DNA of 64,000 bases from Streptomyces sp. WZ-12 (GCF_028898845.1 NZ_CP118574.1:2852001-2916000); one strand, 5' to 3'; positions 47,292 to 56,360 are shown, counted from the stretch's first letter. The notes: a model not told the origin generated them from the sequence alone. Numbers and translations: made by a program.

Positions 47292-47331
47292 GTATGAACG
47301 GCGGGCGTGTGCACCGCCCTGTATGAACGGC
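47292..47331. promoter_or_regulatory. paired direct repeat upstream of pucR gene
   Basis: GTATGAACGGC occurs at 47292-47302 and 47321-47331, spaced 29 bases start to start (about three helical turns), 99-138 bases before the regulator start. An autoregulatory site is inferred. Confidence 0.45.
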
Positions 47332-47398
47332 TGGTCTCGATTCTGCCTCAACGGAGGGTTTGCGGAACACTCCCCGATCGGGGGGCGCGCGCCCGCCG

Positions 47399-49543
47399 TT
47401 ACGCCCGGAGGTCGACCAGGACGGGTGGGGCGTGCTCGCCGTCGACCGTGGTCACCGACAGCACCGCGTGGCCGGCCGGGAGCGCGTTCGCGAGGTCGGA
47501 GGCGGACCAGCGTTCCCGTTCGACGGTGCGGACGGTGATCGCCTTGGAGGTGGCGGCCTTGCCGGTGACCAACTGGCGGACGAGGTGGAACGCCTTCATC
47601 CCGGCGCCGTGCGCGATGATTTGACGGTCCGTCACATCGCGGGTCTCCACCCACTCCTTGCCCCACACCTCGGCGAACGGCGCGCCGTCCCAGGGCGTGA
47701 CGCCCGCGAACGCCATCCGGCAGCCGACCGAACCGAGCAGCGCGCTGCGCAGCCCCTCGGGGACGTCGTCCAAGGAGCGCAGGGTCAGCACGGCCCCGGC
47801 GTTGGCCGAGCGCAGCCGCTGGAGGCCGCGCAGCGCCTCCGCGGTGACGGTGTGCGCGGCCTCGTCGAGGACCAGGCAGGCGAACAGCGAGCGGTCGGTG
47901 CGGGCCACCGCGCACTCGGTGAACTGGGCCAGGACCAGCCGGGCGAGGATCCGGGACGCCTCGGCGTGGCCGCGTTCGGGGAGCTCGATGCGGACCCGGA
48001 GGGGGTGGTCCAGGGAGCGCAGCGAGACCTGGCGGGTGGCTCCCGTGGGGTCGAAGAAGGCGGCGAAGGCGGGGCGGTCGAGCAGCGCGATGCGGTCCGC
48101 GAGGAGCAGCGCGACGTCGCCGGGACGCTCCGACTGGCGGGCGCGGGCGTCGAGTTCGCGCAGCAGGGTGACGTCGCCGGTCGCCTCCAGGGCGGTGCGC
48201 AGCGCGGCGACCGCCTGCGGCGCGCCGTCCAGCAGCTCACGGAGGTCGGGCACGGTCGGGAAGCGGCCGTGGGCGGCGCGGAACGGGCCGAGCAGTTGGG
48301 CCAGGGCGGTCGCCGCGCGACGGCTGTCGCCGCCGGGGAGCTGTTCGGCGAGGTCACCGACGAGCGCCTCGGCGAGGATGCCGGCCGCCTCGTCGGGGTC
48401 GGTGGTGCCGCCGTAGAGGTCGAGGTCGCACGCCGGGTCGGGGCGGCCGATGCGGACCACCACGTCGAAGGCGTCGTCGGGGCCGAGCGCGGAGCCGGCC
48501 GGGCCGACGGCGACGACCGCGCACTGCCCAGCCAGCGCCTGGAGGCACATCGCCTCCACCACCGGGCGCACCAGCCGGGTGGTCTTGCCGCTGCCCGCCG
48601 GGCCGACGGCCAGCAGCGAGGTGCCCAACACCCGGGGCTCCAACGCGCAGCCGCTGCCGCGGTGTTGGTACGGATTGCGCGGGTGGTCGGCGGCGGTGCC
48701 GATCCGGACCTGGTGGGCGAGCAGGTCGTGCTGCGCGGTGCGGCGGGCCAGGTCGCGCTGGCCTGAGGGGTGGGCGCAGGCCGCGGCGCCGTGCCGCAGG
48801 ACGGTGTCGGTGAAGGAGGCCGGGGAGTTCCGCCCGGAGCGCACCGAGCGCCAGGCGCGCCCGATCCGGGCCACGTCCACGTCGTTCATCGCGCCGGCGC
48901 GGGCCTCGGCGGCGAGCCGGTCGGCGGCGTCCGAGGCGCCCTGCGCGCGGAGTTCGGGCCACTGCGCGGGGTCGGTGGCGGGTTCAGCCTTGGGGGTGGG
49001 GGTGTGGGCGCGGAGGCGGCGGAGGGCGGGGCCGCCGAGCCGACGGATCAACTCGGGCCAGCGGCCGAGGCGGCCGAAGAAGCCGGCCAGGAGGGCCAAC
49101 ACCAGCCCGTAGTAGAGGTAGGTGGCCCAGACGAAGGCCATCTTGTCGCCGCCGGCCGAGCGCCATGAGTCGGGGGTGAGCAGCAGCAACGGCCAGAGCC
49201 AGTAACTGCCGAGGTACCCGTTCGACAACAGAGACCACAACAGCCAGCCGCACAGGAGCGCGATCAGGGCCCCGCTGATCAACTGCCGCAGGGGCGTACG
49301 GGCGGGCGCTTCCTTGGCCCGCGGCCGATGCCCATACGTCCACACCCCAGGCGGGGCCGCCGGCCGGGCCGCCCGCAGCCAGTTCAGCAGCGGCGGCTGC
49401 GGGCCGGCGGTCGGGGGCGGAAGGGGGGGCCGTGGCGGCGTCCGCGGCGCGGCCGGTCGTGGTACCGCCGGGTCGGGGCGTCGTTCCCCGGACGGCGGGG
49501 GTGCGGCGGTGTGCTGTGCGTCCTGCGTGCCCTCGGTGTCCAT
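47399..49543 (-). CDS. VirD4/TraG-like membrane ATPase
   Basis: The 714-residue protein has a Pro-rich N-terminus, two transmembrane regions (about 88-110 and 140-158) and a cytoplasmic ATPase domain. The Walker A is AVGPAGSGKTTRL, the Walker B is CLVLDEAAH, and a further motif is VLTLRSLDDVPEGL. This layout resembles VirD4/TraD coupling ATPases and other membrane-anchored hexameric DNA or protein pumps. No conjugation genes are nearby. It is divergent from gabT. The role is unknown; it is conserved in this position in related streptomycetes as far as I recall. Confidence 0.8.
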   Translation of the reverse strand: MDTEGTQDAQHTAAPPPSGERRPDPAVPRPAAPRTPPRPPLPPPTAGPQPPLLNWLRAARPAAPPGVWTYGHRPRAKEAPARTPLRQLISGALIALLCGWLLWSLLSNGYLGSYWLWPLLLLTPDSWRSAGGDKMAFVWATYLYYGLVLALLAGFFGRLGRWPELIRRLGGPALRRLRAHTPTPKAEPATDPAQWPELRAQGASDAADRLAAEARAGAMNDVDVARIGRAWRSVRSGRNSPASFTDTVLRHGAAACAHPSGQRDLARRTAQHDLLAHQVRIGTAADHPRNPYQHRGSGCALEPRVLGTSLLAVGPAGSGKTTRLVRPVVEAMCLQALAGQCAVVAVGPAGSALGPDDAFDVVVRIGRPDPACDLDLYGGTTDPDEAAGILAEALVGDLAEQLPGGDSRRAATALAQLLGPFRAAHGRFPTVPDLRELLDGAPQAVAALRTALEATGDVTLLRELDARARQSERPGDVALLLADRIALLDRPAFAAFFDPTGATRQVSLRSLDHPLRVRIELPERGHAEASRILARLVLAQFTECAVARTDRSLFACLVLDEAAHTVTAEALRGLQRLRSANAGAVLTLRSLDDVPEGLRSALLGSVGCRMAFAGVTPWDGAPFAEVWGKEWVETRDVTDRQIIAHGAGMKAFHLVRQLVTGKAATSKAITVRTVERERWSASDLANALPAGHAVLSVTTVDGEHAPPVLVDLRA

Positions 49544-49798
49544 CCGGTGCCCCTTGTCCCCCTTGAGACGTGGCCTGCCGCGGCGGTGTGCCGGCCTGTC
49601 GGTGTGATGCCCGCGCGGGCGCGCCGTTCTCCGGCGTGCCGCCGCTCAATTTACTGGCCGCGGGCCGCGGCTATGTCCGGTGCGGACAACGCAACACGCG
49701 CACTTCTCCCGAACGGAACATGCCAGACCCGCGCCACCGCCCCTAACCTGCGAGAACAACACCCCTGAACGTCCGCGTTCCACCCCCAGGAGACTGCC

Positions 49799-51148
49799 AT
49801 GACCGAACTGTCCGGAGGCCCCGCCCTCCCCCAGGAGCGTCGCGTCGTCACCGCGATCCCCGGCCCCAAGTCCCAGGAGCTGTGGGCCCGTAAGCAGAAC
49901 ACCGTGGCCGCCGGGGTCGGCGCCGTGCTGCCCGTCTTCGTCAAGCGCGCGGGCGGTGGGGTCCTGGAGGACGTGGACGGCAACTCCCTGATCGACTTCG
50001 GTTCCGGCATCGCGGTGACCTCGGTCGGCAACAGCGCGGAGGCCGTGGTCCGTCGGGCCACCGCGCAGCTCGCGGACTTCACCCACACCTGTGCGATGGT
50101 GACGCCGTACGAGCCGTACATCGAGGTCTGTGAGCTGCTGGCCGAGCTGACGCCGGGCGACCACGCGAAGAAGTCGGCGCTGTTCAACTCCGGTGCGGAG
50201 GCGGTCGAGAACGCCGTCAAGATCGCCCGCGCGTACACCAAGCGCCAGGCGGTCGTCGTGTTCGACCACGGCTACCACGGCCGCACGAACCTGACGATGG
50301 CGCTGACCGCGAAGAACATGCCGTACAAGCACGGCTTCGGCCCGTTCGCCCCCGAGGTCTACCGGGTGCCGCTGGCCTACCCCTACCGCTGGTTGACCGG
50401 CCCGGAGAACTGCGCGCAGGAGGCCGCCGACCAGGCCATCACGCAGATCACCAAGCAGATCGGCGCGGAGAACGTCGCGGCGATCATCATCGAGCCGGTG
50501 CTCGGCGAGGGCGGTTTCATCGAGCCGGCCAAGGGCTTCCTGCCCGCCCTCGCGAACTTCGCGAAGGAGAACGGCATCGTCTTCGTGGCGGACGAGATCC
50601 AGTCCGGTTTCTGCCGCACGGGCCAGTGGTTCGCGTGCGAGGACGAGGGCGTGGTGCCCGACCTGATCACGACGGCGAAGGGCATCGCGGGCGGCCTGCC
50701 GCTGGCGGCGGTGACCGGCCGCGCCGAGATCATGGACGCCGCGCACTCCGGCGGCCTGGGTGGCACGTACGGCGGCAACCCGGTGGCCTGCGCCGCCGCG
50801 ATCGGCTCCATCGAGACCATGCGCGAGCTGGACCTGAACGCCAAGGCCAAGCGCATCGAGGAGGTCATGAAGGGCCGCCTGACCGCGATCCAGGAGAAGT
50901 TCGACATCATCGGCGAGGTCCGCGGCCGCGGCGCGATGATCGCCATCGAGCTGGTCAAGTCCGGCTCGAAGGAGCCGAATCCGGAGGCGACCTCGGCGCT
51001 CGCGAAGGCGTGCCACCAGGAGGGCCTGCTGGTGCTGACGACCGGCACGTTCGGCAACGTGCTGCGCTTCCTGCCGCCGCTGGTCATCGGCGAGGACCTG
51101 CTCAACGAGGGGCTGGACATCCTGGAGGGGGCGTTCGGCTCGCTCTGA
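49799..51148 (+). CDS. gabT: 4-aminobutyrate aminotransferase
   Basis: The 449-residue, PLP-dependent class III aminotransferase transfers the amino group of GABA to 2-oxoglutarate. The PLP lysine is in TTAKGIAGGLPLAAV (near residue 295), preceded by FVADEIQSGFCRTG. NSGAEAVENAVKIARAYT and VFDHGYHGRTNLT form the cofactor pocket. It is the central gene between the polyamine operon and gabD. Confidence 0.95.
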   Translation: MTELSGGPALPQERRVVTAIPGPKSQELWARKQNTVAAGVGAVLPVFVKRAGGGVLEDVDGNSLIDFGSGIAVTSVGNSAEAVVRRATAQLADFTHTCAMVTPYEPYIEVCELLAELTPGDHAKKSALFNSGAEAVENAVKIARAYTKRQAVVVFDHGYHGRTNLTMALTAKNMPYKHGFGPFAPEVYRVPLAYPYRWLTGPENCAQEAADQAITQITKQIGAENVAAIIIEPVLGEGGFIEPAKGFLPALANFAKENGIVFVADEIQSGFCRTGQWFACEDEGVVPDLITTAKGIAGGLPLAAVTGRAEIMDAAHSGGLGGTYGGNPVACAAAIGSIETMRELDLNAKAKRIEEVMKGRLTAIQEKFDIIGEVRGRGAMIAIELVKSGSKEPNPEATSALAKACHQEGLLVLTTGTFGNVLRFLPPLVIGEDLLNEGLDILEGAFGSL

Positions 51149-51168
51149 TCGGGGACTGACGTCCGGGT

Positions 51169-51205
51169 GCGGCCCGGGGCGCGGCGCGGCCGTGGCCCGG
51201 GCCGC
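51169..51205 (+). terminator. gabT terminator
   Basis: A 10-bp perfect stem (51169-51178 with 51196-51205) begins 21 bases after the gabT stop. Confidence 0.65.
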
Positions 51206-51524
51206 GCCATGTGCGCCTGAGGGGCCGGTCGTGGTGGTCCCGTCCACGCCCACAACGGGGCGCATCCGGCCCACCGCGGGGGCGCGTTCAGGGCGCGCGG
51301 GGGCGCGTGAAGAAGATGTGCGAGGGCAATGGCGGGCACGTGATGCGGCTTACGGGGCGCGCTTCCGGTGTCGTACGGTCTCTCCAGATGAGAGAAACAT
51401 CCACCCGCAAGGGACTGCGGGTGATGCCCGGTCGGCGCTCCCCAGCTTCGACCTGGCCGTGCCTCGCGCACACCACCGGGCCCCCTGGCACGAGGGGCTC
51501 CGGGAATCCTCACCGATCGGATGT

Positions 51525-51619
51525 CCGCCCGCCCCAGACCCCCCGGGGCGCGCGGAACACCGGTCCCTGCGGCCGCTCCTGGGCTCCCCCCTGTTCCGGA
51601 GCGGCCGCTTCTTTTTTGG
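51525..51619 (+). ncRNA. 6C-like small RNA candidate
   Basis: Hairpin A (51525-51555) has 10 of 11 pairs and a 9-base loop AGACCCCCC, with exactly six C (51539-51544). Hairpin B (51569-51608) has a perfect 11-bp stem and an 18-base loop that also holds six C (51586-51591). It is followed by TTCTTTTTTG, a classic intrinsic terminator tail. Two hairpins each displaying at least six loop C's, the second a terminator, is the definition of the actinobacterial 6C RNA. The 5' end is not determined. Two further small hairpins lie upstream (51379-51395, 51404-51421). Confidence 0.55.
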
Positions 51620-51678
51620 TTGGATTGGTCGGGTGGGGTGGGTCCCACCGGCGCGTGGGTGACGCCCGCGCGTGACAA

Positions 51679-52440
51679 ATGGGCGTGGTACACGGGGTGT
51701 TGGAGGTGTCGGGTGTGAGGCGGCGGTCCTGGGGGCGGGCGCTCGGCCGGGTCTTCGGGCGGCGGTACGCGCTGGTCGCGCTGTGCAGCGCGCTGGTCTT
51801 CGGGTGGGCGGGCTGGCAGGTGGCGGCCCACGGGGCGGTGCGCGGGTTCGACGAGCGGTTGGGCCGCGACGTGGCGGCGAGCGCCGTTCCCGGACCGCTC
51901 GCCCAGTTCTTCGCCGATCTCGGCAACACGGTCGTGGCGCTACCGGTGTTGGTGGCGGCGGCGGGCTGGGCCTGGTGGCGGACGCGGCGCGGGGCGGGCG
52001 CGGAGCCGGGCGGCGCGGGCAGCGGCGGCCGGGTGTGGGTGCCGCCGGTCGCCGCGCTGGGGGCGCTCGCCGCGGTGCCGGCGCTGGTCGTCCCGTTCAA
52101 GACGTGGCTGGACCGGCCGGGGCCGCCGCGGATGGCCGCGGTGCACGAGGGCTTCTTCCCCTCGGGACACGGGGCGACGGCGGCCGTCGCCTACGGGCTG
52201 GTGGCGCTGCTGCTGCTCCGGGCGTACGCGGTGCGGCGCGGGCGGCCGGGCAAGGCCGCGGCCCCCGTCGCGCGGGTGGTCGCGGCGGGGGCCGGGCTGC
52301 TCAATGTGGGCGTCGGGCTGGGGCTGGTGCGGCAGGGGTACCACTGGCCGCTGGACGTGCTCGGCGGCTGGTGCCTGGCGGGGGTGCTGTTGCCCCTGTG
52401 GTGTGCGGTGTGCGACCGGTGGGGCGGGCGGGACGTGTAG
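51679..52440 (+). CDS. PAP2 family membrane phosphatase
   Basis: The 253-residue protein has about five to six hydrophobic segments and the three PAP2 motifs: KTWLDRPGP, FFPSGHGATAA and VRQGYHWPLDVLGGW (Lys, Ser-Gly-His and Arg...His...Asp). These phosphatases act on lipid phosphates or undecaprenyl diphosphate in the membrane. An internal start is possible, since the first 15 residues look extra. It lies 60 bases downstream of the 6C-like terminator. Confidence 0.9.
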   Translation: MGVVHGVLEVSGVRRRSWGRALGRVFGRRYALVALCSALVFGWAGWQVAAHGAVRGFDERLGRDVAASAVPGPLAQFFADLGNTVVALPVLVAAAGWAWWRTRRGAGAEPGGAGSGGRVWVPPVAALGALAAVPALVVPFKTWLDRPGPPRMAAVHEGFFPSGHGATAAVAYGLVALLLLRAYAVRRGRPGKAAAPVARVVAAGAGLLNVGVGLGLVRQGYHWPLDVLGGWCLAGVLLPLWCAVCDRWGGRDV

Positions 52441-52508
52441 GCCGTCTCCCCCGCGGCCCCAAGTCCGGCTCGTTCCCAAGCGCCCTGGCTAGCCCCCGTA
52501 ACCGCCGC

Positions 52509-53222
52509 TCACGGCACGTTGATCGGGTTGACGAACGTGCCCGGGTGGGTGGCCCCGGACTGGTCCAGGATGGCGCCGCCGAAGGGCCACTGGAGCTGGA
52601 AGTGCTTCTTCTCGTTCGGCGGGGTGATCAGCACCTGACCGGGCTCGACCTTCTTGTCGTCGGCGCGGGTGGTGGGCAGCAGGCTGATGGTGAACGAGGT
52701 GTGCGCGTTCGGCTTCAGCACCTTGGGCTGCGGCGTCTTGTTCGAACGCTGCAGGTCCCAGGTGGTGCCGTCGGTGCCCTTGAGCTGGACGCCGGGGAAG
52801 CCGGAGATGCGGCAGGGCGCGCCGCTGATGTTCTTCAGCCACACCGCGGCGGTCTGCTGCTGGTCGGACTTCATGTCCGGCACGCCGCCGCCGTCCGAGC
52901 CCCAGCCGGCCTTCATCCCGTCGGTGGTGCAGCGGGCGATCTCCTTGCCGGACCCGCCCTGCTGGCCGCCGTTGACGGCCGCCGCGCCGCCGGAGCCGTG
53001 CGAGGTGGCGGGGGCGGCGCCGTCCGCACCGCCGGTCGAACCGCCGGAGCCCTGCGAGCCGGTGCTCCCCTGCGCGCCGGAGTCCGCGGCGGAGACGGAG
53101 GCGGCCGGGGCGGCGTCCGCACCACCGGTTCCGTTGCAGGCCGTGAGGCCGAACGCGGCGGCGGTGAGCAGGCCGGCGACGGCGGCGGTGCGGCCGTGGC
53201 GGAGCGTGGTGCGGTGCGACAT
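52509..53222 (-). CDS. DUF4232 lipoprotein
   Basis: The 237-residue secreted lipoprotein has the lipobox LTAC, followed by a long Ser/Gly/Ala-rich linker (about residues 30-90). A C-terminal DUF4232 beta-sandwich domain has ARCTTDGMKAGW near its start and WLKNISGAPCRISGFPGVQL and GGAILDQSG later. Two Cys are placed to form a disulfide. Such proteins are surface-exposed and uncharacterised. It is convergent with the PAP2 gene. Confidence 0.9.
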   Translation of the reverse strand: MSHRTTLRHGRTAAVAGLLTAAAFGLTACNGTGGADAAPAASVSAADSGAQGSTGSQGSGGSTGGADGAAPATSHGSGGAAAVNGGQQGGSGKEIARCTTDGMKAGWGSDGGGVPDMKSDQQQTAAVWLKNISGAPCRISGFPGVQLKGTDGTTWDLQRSNKTPQPKVLKPNAHTSFTISLLPTTRADDKKVEPGQVLITPPNEKKHFQLQWPFGGAILDQSGATHPGTFVNPINVP

Positions 53223-53358
53223 GGGGTCCCCCTCGAAGGTCGGCTATGCGGTGCGGTGTTGCGTTCGCGGTCACCAATCTGCACGCGGGCACTGTTGATC
53301 GACTAACAACTCACTAACACTCGTACGGGCCCGGATCAGTTGGTCCGAGCCCGTACGC

Positions 53359-53811
53359 TCACTCCCCCAGGTCGCGGGCCGCCACCGCCGCGTGCAGCGC
53401 GAGTTCCAGCGCGACGGGATCGGTGAGCGTGCCGGTGCCGTCCGGCGGGACCAGCCAGCGCACCCCGCCGGTGGCCCGGCCGGGATAGGGCACCACCATC
53501 CAGGTGCCGCGCCCGGCGCCGCGGATCTTGGTGCCCAGCCAGTGGGCGACCGTCCCCGCCGGGACGAAGAAGCCCGTGCGGGCGTCCCGGAAGTCGGAGA
53601 GCACCGGGCCGGGGCGGTCCCGACCCCGGGCCAGCACGTCCAACGCCGGGCGGCCCAGCCGGCCCTCGACGATCAGGACGTCCCAGCACCGGCCGGCCTC
53701 CAACAGCGCCACCCCGAGCGGATTGCGCTCCCACCCGCGGCGGCAGGCGCCGGGGTCCGGTGCGGCCGACACCAGCCAGTCCACTGCGGCATTCGCCCCC
53801 GTTGCGGTCAT
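53359..53811 (-). CDS. conserved hypothetical protein (primase/polymerase-like fold possible)
   Basis: From ATG 53811 (with GGGAGCGGAAG upstream) the protein has 150 residues. Its order of motifs, DWLVSAAPDPGACRRGWERNPLGVALLEAGRCWDVLIVEGRLG then GFFVPAGTVAHWLGTKIRGAGRGTW and RWLVPPDGTGTLTDP, is typical of a Streptomyces family whose fold recalls the N-terminal part of bifunctional primase-polymerases but lacks clear catalytic Asp residues. Function is unknown. It is separated from the oxidoreductase gene upstream by two hairpins. Confidence 0.8.
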   Translation of the reverse strand: MTATGANAAVDWLVSAAPDPGACRRGWERNPLGVALLEAGRCWDVLIVEGRLGRPALDVLARGRDRPGPVLSDFRDARTGFFVPAGTVAHWLGTKIRGAGRGTWMVVPYPGRATGGVRWLVPPDGTGTLTDPVALELALHAAVAARDLGE

Positions 53812-53885
53812 CTTCCGCTCCCCTTTCCCGGCCCGGACGGGCCGTGTCACCCAGGGGAGAAGGGGGCGCCCGGTGATCCTTACGC

Positions 53886-53913
53886 GGGTCCGCGGGGAAA
53901 TTTCCGCGGACCC
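53886..53913. promoter_or_regulatory. 28-bp near-perfect palindrome
   Basis: GGGTCCGCGG-N8-CCGCGGACCC, where the spacer GGAAATTT continues the dyad. It lies 75 bases upstream of the 150-residue protein gene and may be an operator or a second terminator for the oxidoreductase gene. Confidence 0.5.
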
Positions 53914-53963
53914 GGGGCGGACCCGGGGCGGACCCGGTCCGCACGGACACCGGGCGGGCGTGG

Positions 53964-53996
53964 CCGCAACGGCCGCGGGGCGGACGGCCGTTGCGG
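53964..53996 (-). terminator. terminator of the polyamine operon
   Basis: A 12-bp perfect stem (53964-53975 with 53985-53996) begins 31 bases after the oxidoreductase stop. Confidence 0.8.
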
Positions 53997-54026
53997 TCCG
54001 CCCGCCCCGACGGGCACCGCGGTGGA

Positions 54027-55457
54027 TCAGCTGTCGAAGCCCAACCCCACCGCGTCCATGGCCTTCAGCCACAGGTTGCGCCGGCCGCCGTTCTCGTCGG
54101 CGCGGGTCATCGACCACTGGGTGACGCCGATGCCCAACGAGCGCACCGGCTCGGGCGGGAACGGCAGCGGCCTGGTCCGCACCATCTCCAGCTCGGTCCG
54201 CTCGGTGCGCTCCCCCGCCAGCAGGTCGAGCATCACCTCCGCGCCGAAGCGGGTGGCGCCGACGCCGAGGCCGGTGAAGCCGAGCGCATAGGCGGCCCGG
54301 CCGCCGTGGGCGGTGCCGAAGAACGCGGAGAAGCGGGAGCAGGTGTCGATGGCGCCGCCCCAGGTGTGGGTGAAGCGGAGCCCCTCCAACTGCGGGAAGC
54401 AGGCGAAGAAGTGCTGCGCCAACTTGCGGAAGGTGGCCGGGTGTTGGTCGTACTCGGCCCGTACGCCGCCGCCGTAGCGGTAGACGATGTCGTAGCCGCC
54501 CCACAGGATGCGGTGGTCGGCGGTGATGCGGAAGTAGTGGAAGTGGTTGGCGCTGTCGCTGAGGCCGGGGCGGTTCTTCCAGCCGATGGCGGCGAGCTGC
54601 TGCTCGGTGAGCGGCTCGGTCATCAGGGCGTAGTCGTAGACCGGCACGACGTACGGGCGGATCCGCTTGACCGGCGACGGGAAGGCGTTGGTGGCCAGCG
54701 CCGTCTGGCGGGCGAAGACCCGGCCGTAGGGGGTGCGCAGGGCGATCCCCGGGCCGCGTGCGGACAGTTGGGTGCCGGGGGTGTGCTCGTAGACGCGCAC
54801 GCCGGCGGCGAGGCAGGCCCGCTTCAGGCCCCAGGCCAGCTTGGCCGGGTGCACCATGGCGACGCCGGTGCGGTCCCACAGTCCGGCGAGGAAGGTGGGC
54901 GAGTCGACCTCGGCGCGCACCGCGTCGCGGTCGAGGAACTCCTGTCCGGTCAGGCCCAGTTGCTCGGCCTGCTCGGCCATCTCGCGGAGCTCGTCGACCT
55001 GGTGCGGGGCGGTGGCGACGTCGATCTCGCCGGTGCGCTCGAAGTCGCAGTCGATGCCGTGGCGGGCGACCGCGTCCTCGATGGCGTCGAGGTTACGGGC
55101 GCCGAGCTCCTCCAGTTTGGCCAGTTCGTCGGGCCAACGAGCCAGCCCGTTGCCCAGACCGTGGGTGAGGGAGGCGGCGCAGAAGCCGCCGTTGCGGCCG
55201 GAGGCGGCCCAGCCGACCTCCTGGCCCTCGATGAGGACGACATCGCGCTGCGGGTCGCGCTCCTTGGCGATCAGCGCGGTCCACAGTCCGGAGTACCCCC
55301 CGCCGACGACCAGCAGGTCGCACCTCTCGTCGCCGACGAGGGCGGGCTCGGCGGCCGGCCGGGCCGGGTCCGCCAGCCAGAACGGCGTGGGGGCGGCGTC
55401 GGCCAGGGCATGGACGGGGGAGATCCCCGATGACTTCGACATGGCAGCTCGTGCCAT
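54027..55457 (-). CDS. FAD-dependent amine oxidoreductase (PuuB-like)
   Basis: The 476-residue D-amino-acid-oxidase-superfamily flavoprotein has the FAD motif VVGGGYSGLWTALIA near residue 50 and the GWAASGRNGGF motif seen in gamma-glutamylputrescine oxidases. The C-terminal FAD-contact region is YALGFTGLGVGATRFGA. It is the last gene of the polyamine operon. Oxidation of putrescine or gamma-glutamylputrescine to the aminoaldehyde is inferred from this context. No gamma-glutamylputrescine synthetase is in the window. Confidence 0.85.
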   Translation of the reverse strand: MARAAMSKSSGISPVHALADAAPTPFWLADPARPAAEPALVGDERCDLLVVGGGYSGLWTALIAKERDPQRDVVLIEGQEVGWAASGRNGGFCAASLTHGLGNGLARWPDELAKLEELGARNLDAIEDAVARHGIDCDFERTGEIDVATAPHQVDELREMAEQAEQLGLTGQEFLDRDAVRAEVDSPTFLAGLWDRTGVAMVHPAKLAWGLKRACLAAGVRVYEHTPGTQLSARGPGIALRTPYGRVFARQTALATNAFPSPVKRIRPYVVPVYDYALMTEPLTEQQLAAIGWKNRPGLSDSANHFHYFRITADHRILWGGYDIVYRYGGGVRAEYDQHPATFRKLAQHFFACFPQLEGLRFTHTWGGAIDTCSRFSAFFGTAHGGRAAYALGFTGLGVGATRFGAEVMLDLLAGERTERTELEMVRTRPLPFPPEPVRSLGIGVTQWSMTRADENGGRRNLWLKAMDAVGLGFDS

Positions 55458-55481
55458 GGTTCTCAGCTCCTCTAGCTGCGT

Positions 55482-56360
55482 CTAGCTGCGTTTGCTGTGC
55501 TTGCGACGGGCTCCGACCAACTGGCCGACGAGCACGCACACGACGGCGACCAGGAACATCGCCGTACCGATGACATTGATTTGAACGGGTGTGCCCCGCT
55601 GTGCGGATCCCCAGACGAACATGGGAAAGGTCACGGTGGAGCCGGCGTTGAAGTTGGTGATGATGAAGTCGTCGAAGGAGAGCGCGAAGGAGAGCAGGGC
55701 GCCGGCGGCGATGCCGGGCGCGGCGATCGGCAGCGTGACCCGCAGGAAGGTCTGCACCGGGGTGGCGTAGAGGTCCTGGGCGGCCTGTTCCAGCCGCGGG
55801 TCCATGCTCATCACGCGCGCCTTGACGGCGGTGACGACGAAGCTCAGGCAGAACATGATGTGCGCGATGAGGATCGTCCAGAAGCCGAACTGGATGCCCA
55901 TGTTGAGGAAGAGGGTGGCCAGGGAGGCGGCCATCACGACCTCGGGCATCGCCATCGGCAGGAAGATCAGGGTGTTGACGCCGGCCCGGGCGCGGAAGCG
56001 GTAGCGGGCCAGCGCGAACGCGATCATGGTGCCGAGGACGGTCGCGCCGACCGTGGCCCAGACGGCTATCTCCAGGCTCAGCGCGAGCGAACCGCACATG
56101 TCGGCGACGCCGCACGGGTCGGTCCAGGCGTCGGTGGAGAACCGCGTCCACTGGTAGTTGAAGCGGCCGTTGGGCTTGTTGAAGGAGAAGACCAGCACCA
56201 CGACGTTGGGCAGGACCAGGTAGGCCAGCGTGGCCAGTCCCGCCAGGGTGACGAGGTGGCGGCGCAGCCAGCGCAGGCCCGGGACGGAGCCGCGCCGGGG
56301 CGCGCGCGGGGCGGGCGGGGTGGTGGCCGCGCCCTGTGCGGTGGTGTCGGTGGCCGCCAT
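55482..56360 (-). CDS. potC: polyamine ABC transporter permease PotC
   Basis: The 292-residue membrane protein has six transmembrane segments and the EAA-type cytoplasmic loop EQAAQDLYATPVQTFLRVTLPIAAPGIAAGALL, which contacts the ATPase. The start overlaps the PotB stop by one base. With PotB it forms the channel of a spermidine/putrescine importer. Confidence 0.93.
   Translation of the reverse strand: MAATDTTAQGAATTPPAPRAPRRGSVPGLRWLRRHLVTLAGLATLAYLVLPNVVVLVFSFNKPNGRFNYQWTRFSTDAWTDPCGVADMCGSLALSLEIAVWATVGATVLGTMIAFALARYRFRARAGVNTLIFLPMAMPEVVMAASLATLFLNMGIQFGFWTILIAHIMFCLSFVVTAVKARVMSMDPRLEQAAQDLYATPVQTFLRVTLPIAAPGIAAGALLSFALSFDDFIITNFNAGSTVTFPMFVWGSAQRGTPVQINVIGTAMFLVAVVCVLVGQLVGARRKHSKRS

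Larger units (their letters stand above)
51149..51678. other. 530-base intergenic region with structured RNA candidate
   Basis: No convincing protein gene. It contains the gabT terminator and a hairpin-dense stretch (51379-51619), including an RNA candidate ending in a T tract. Confidence 0.65.

Noticed and set aside
47399..49543. EccC candidate (P-loop membrane ATPase)
   Set aside because: It has a single ATPase domain and VirD4-like layout, whereas EccC has three FtsK/SpoIIIE domains; it is also 30 kb from the ESX genes.
51211..51675. Plus-strand frame in the gabT downstream region
   Set aside because: Crosses the terminator hairpins and C-loops; codon use and composition are not coding-like.
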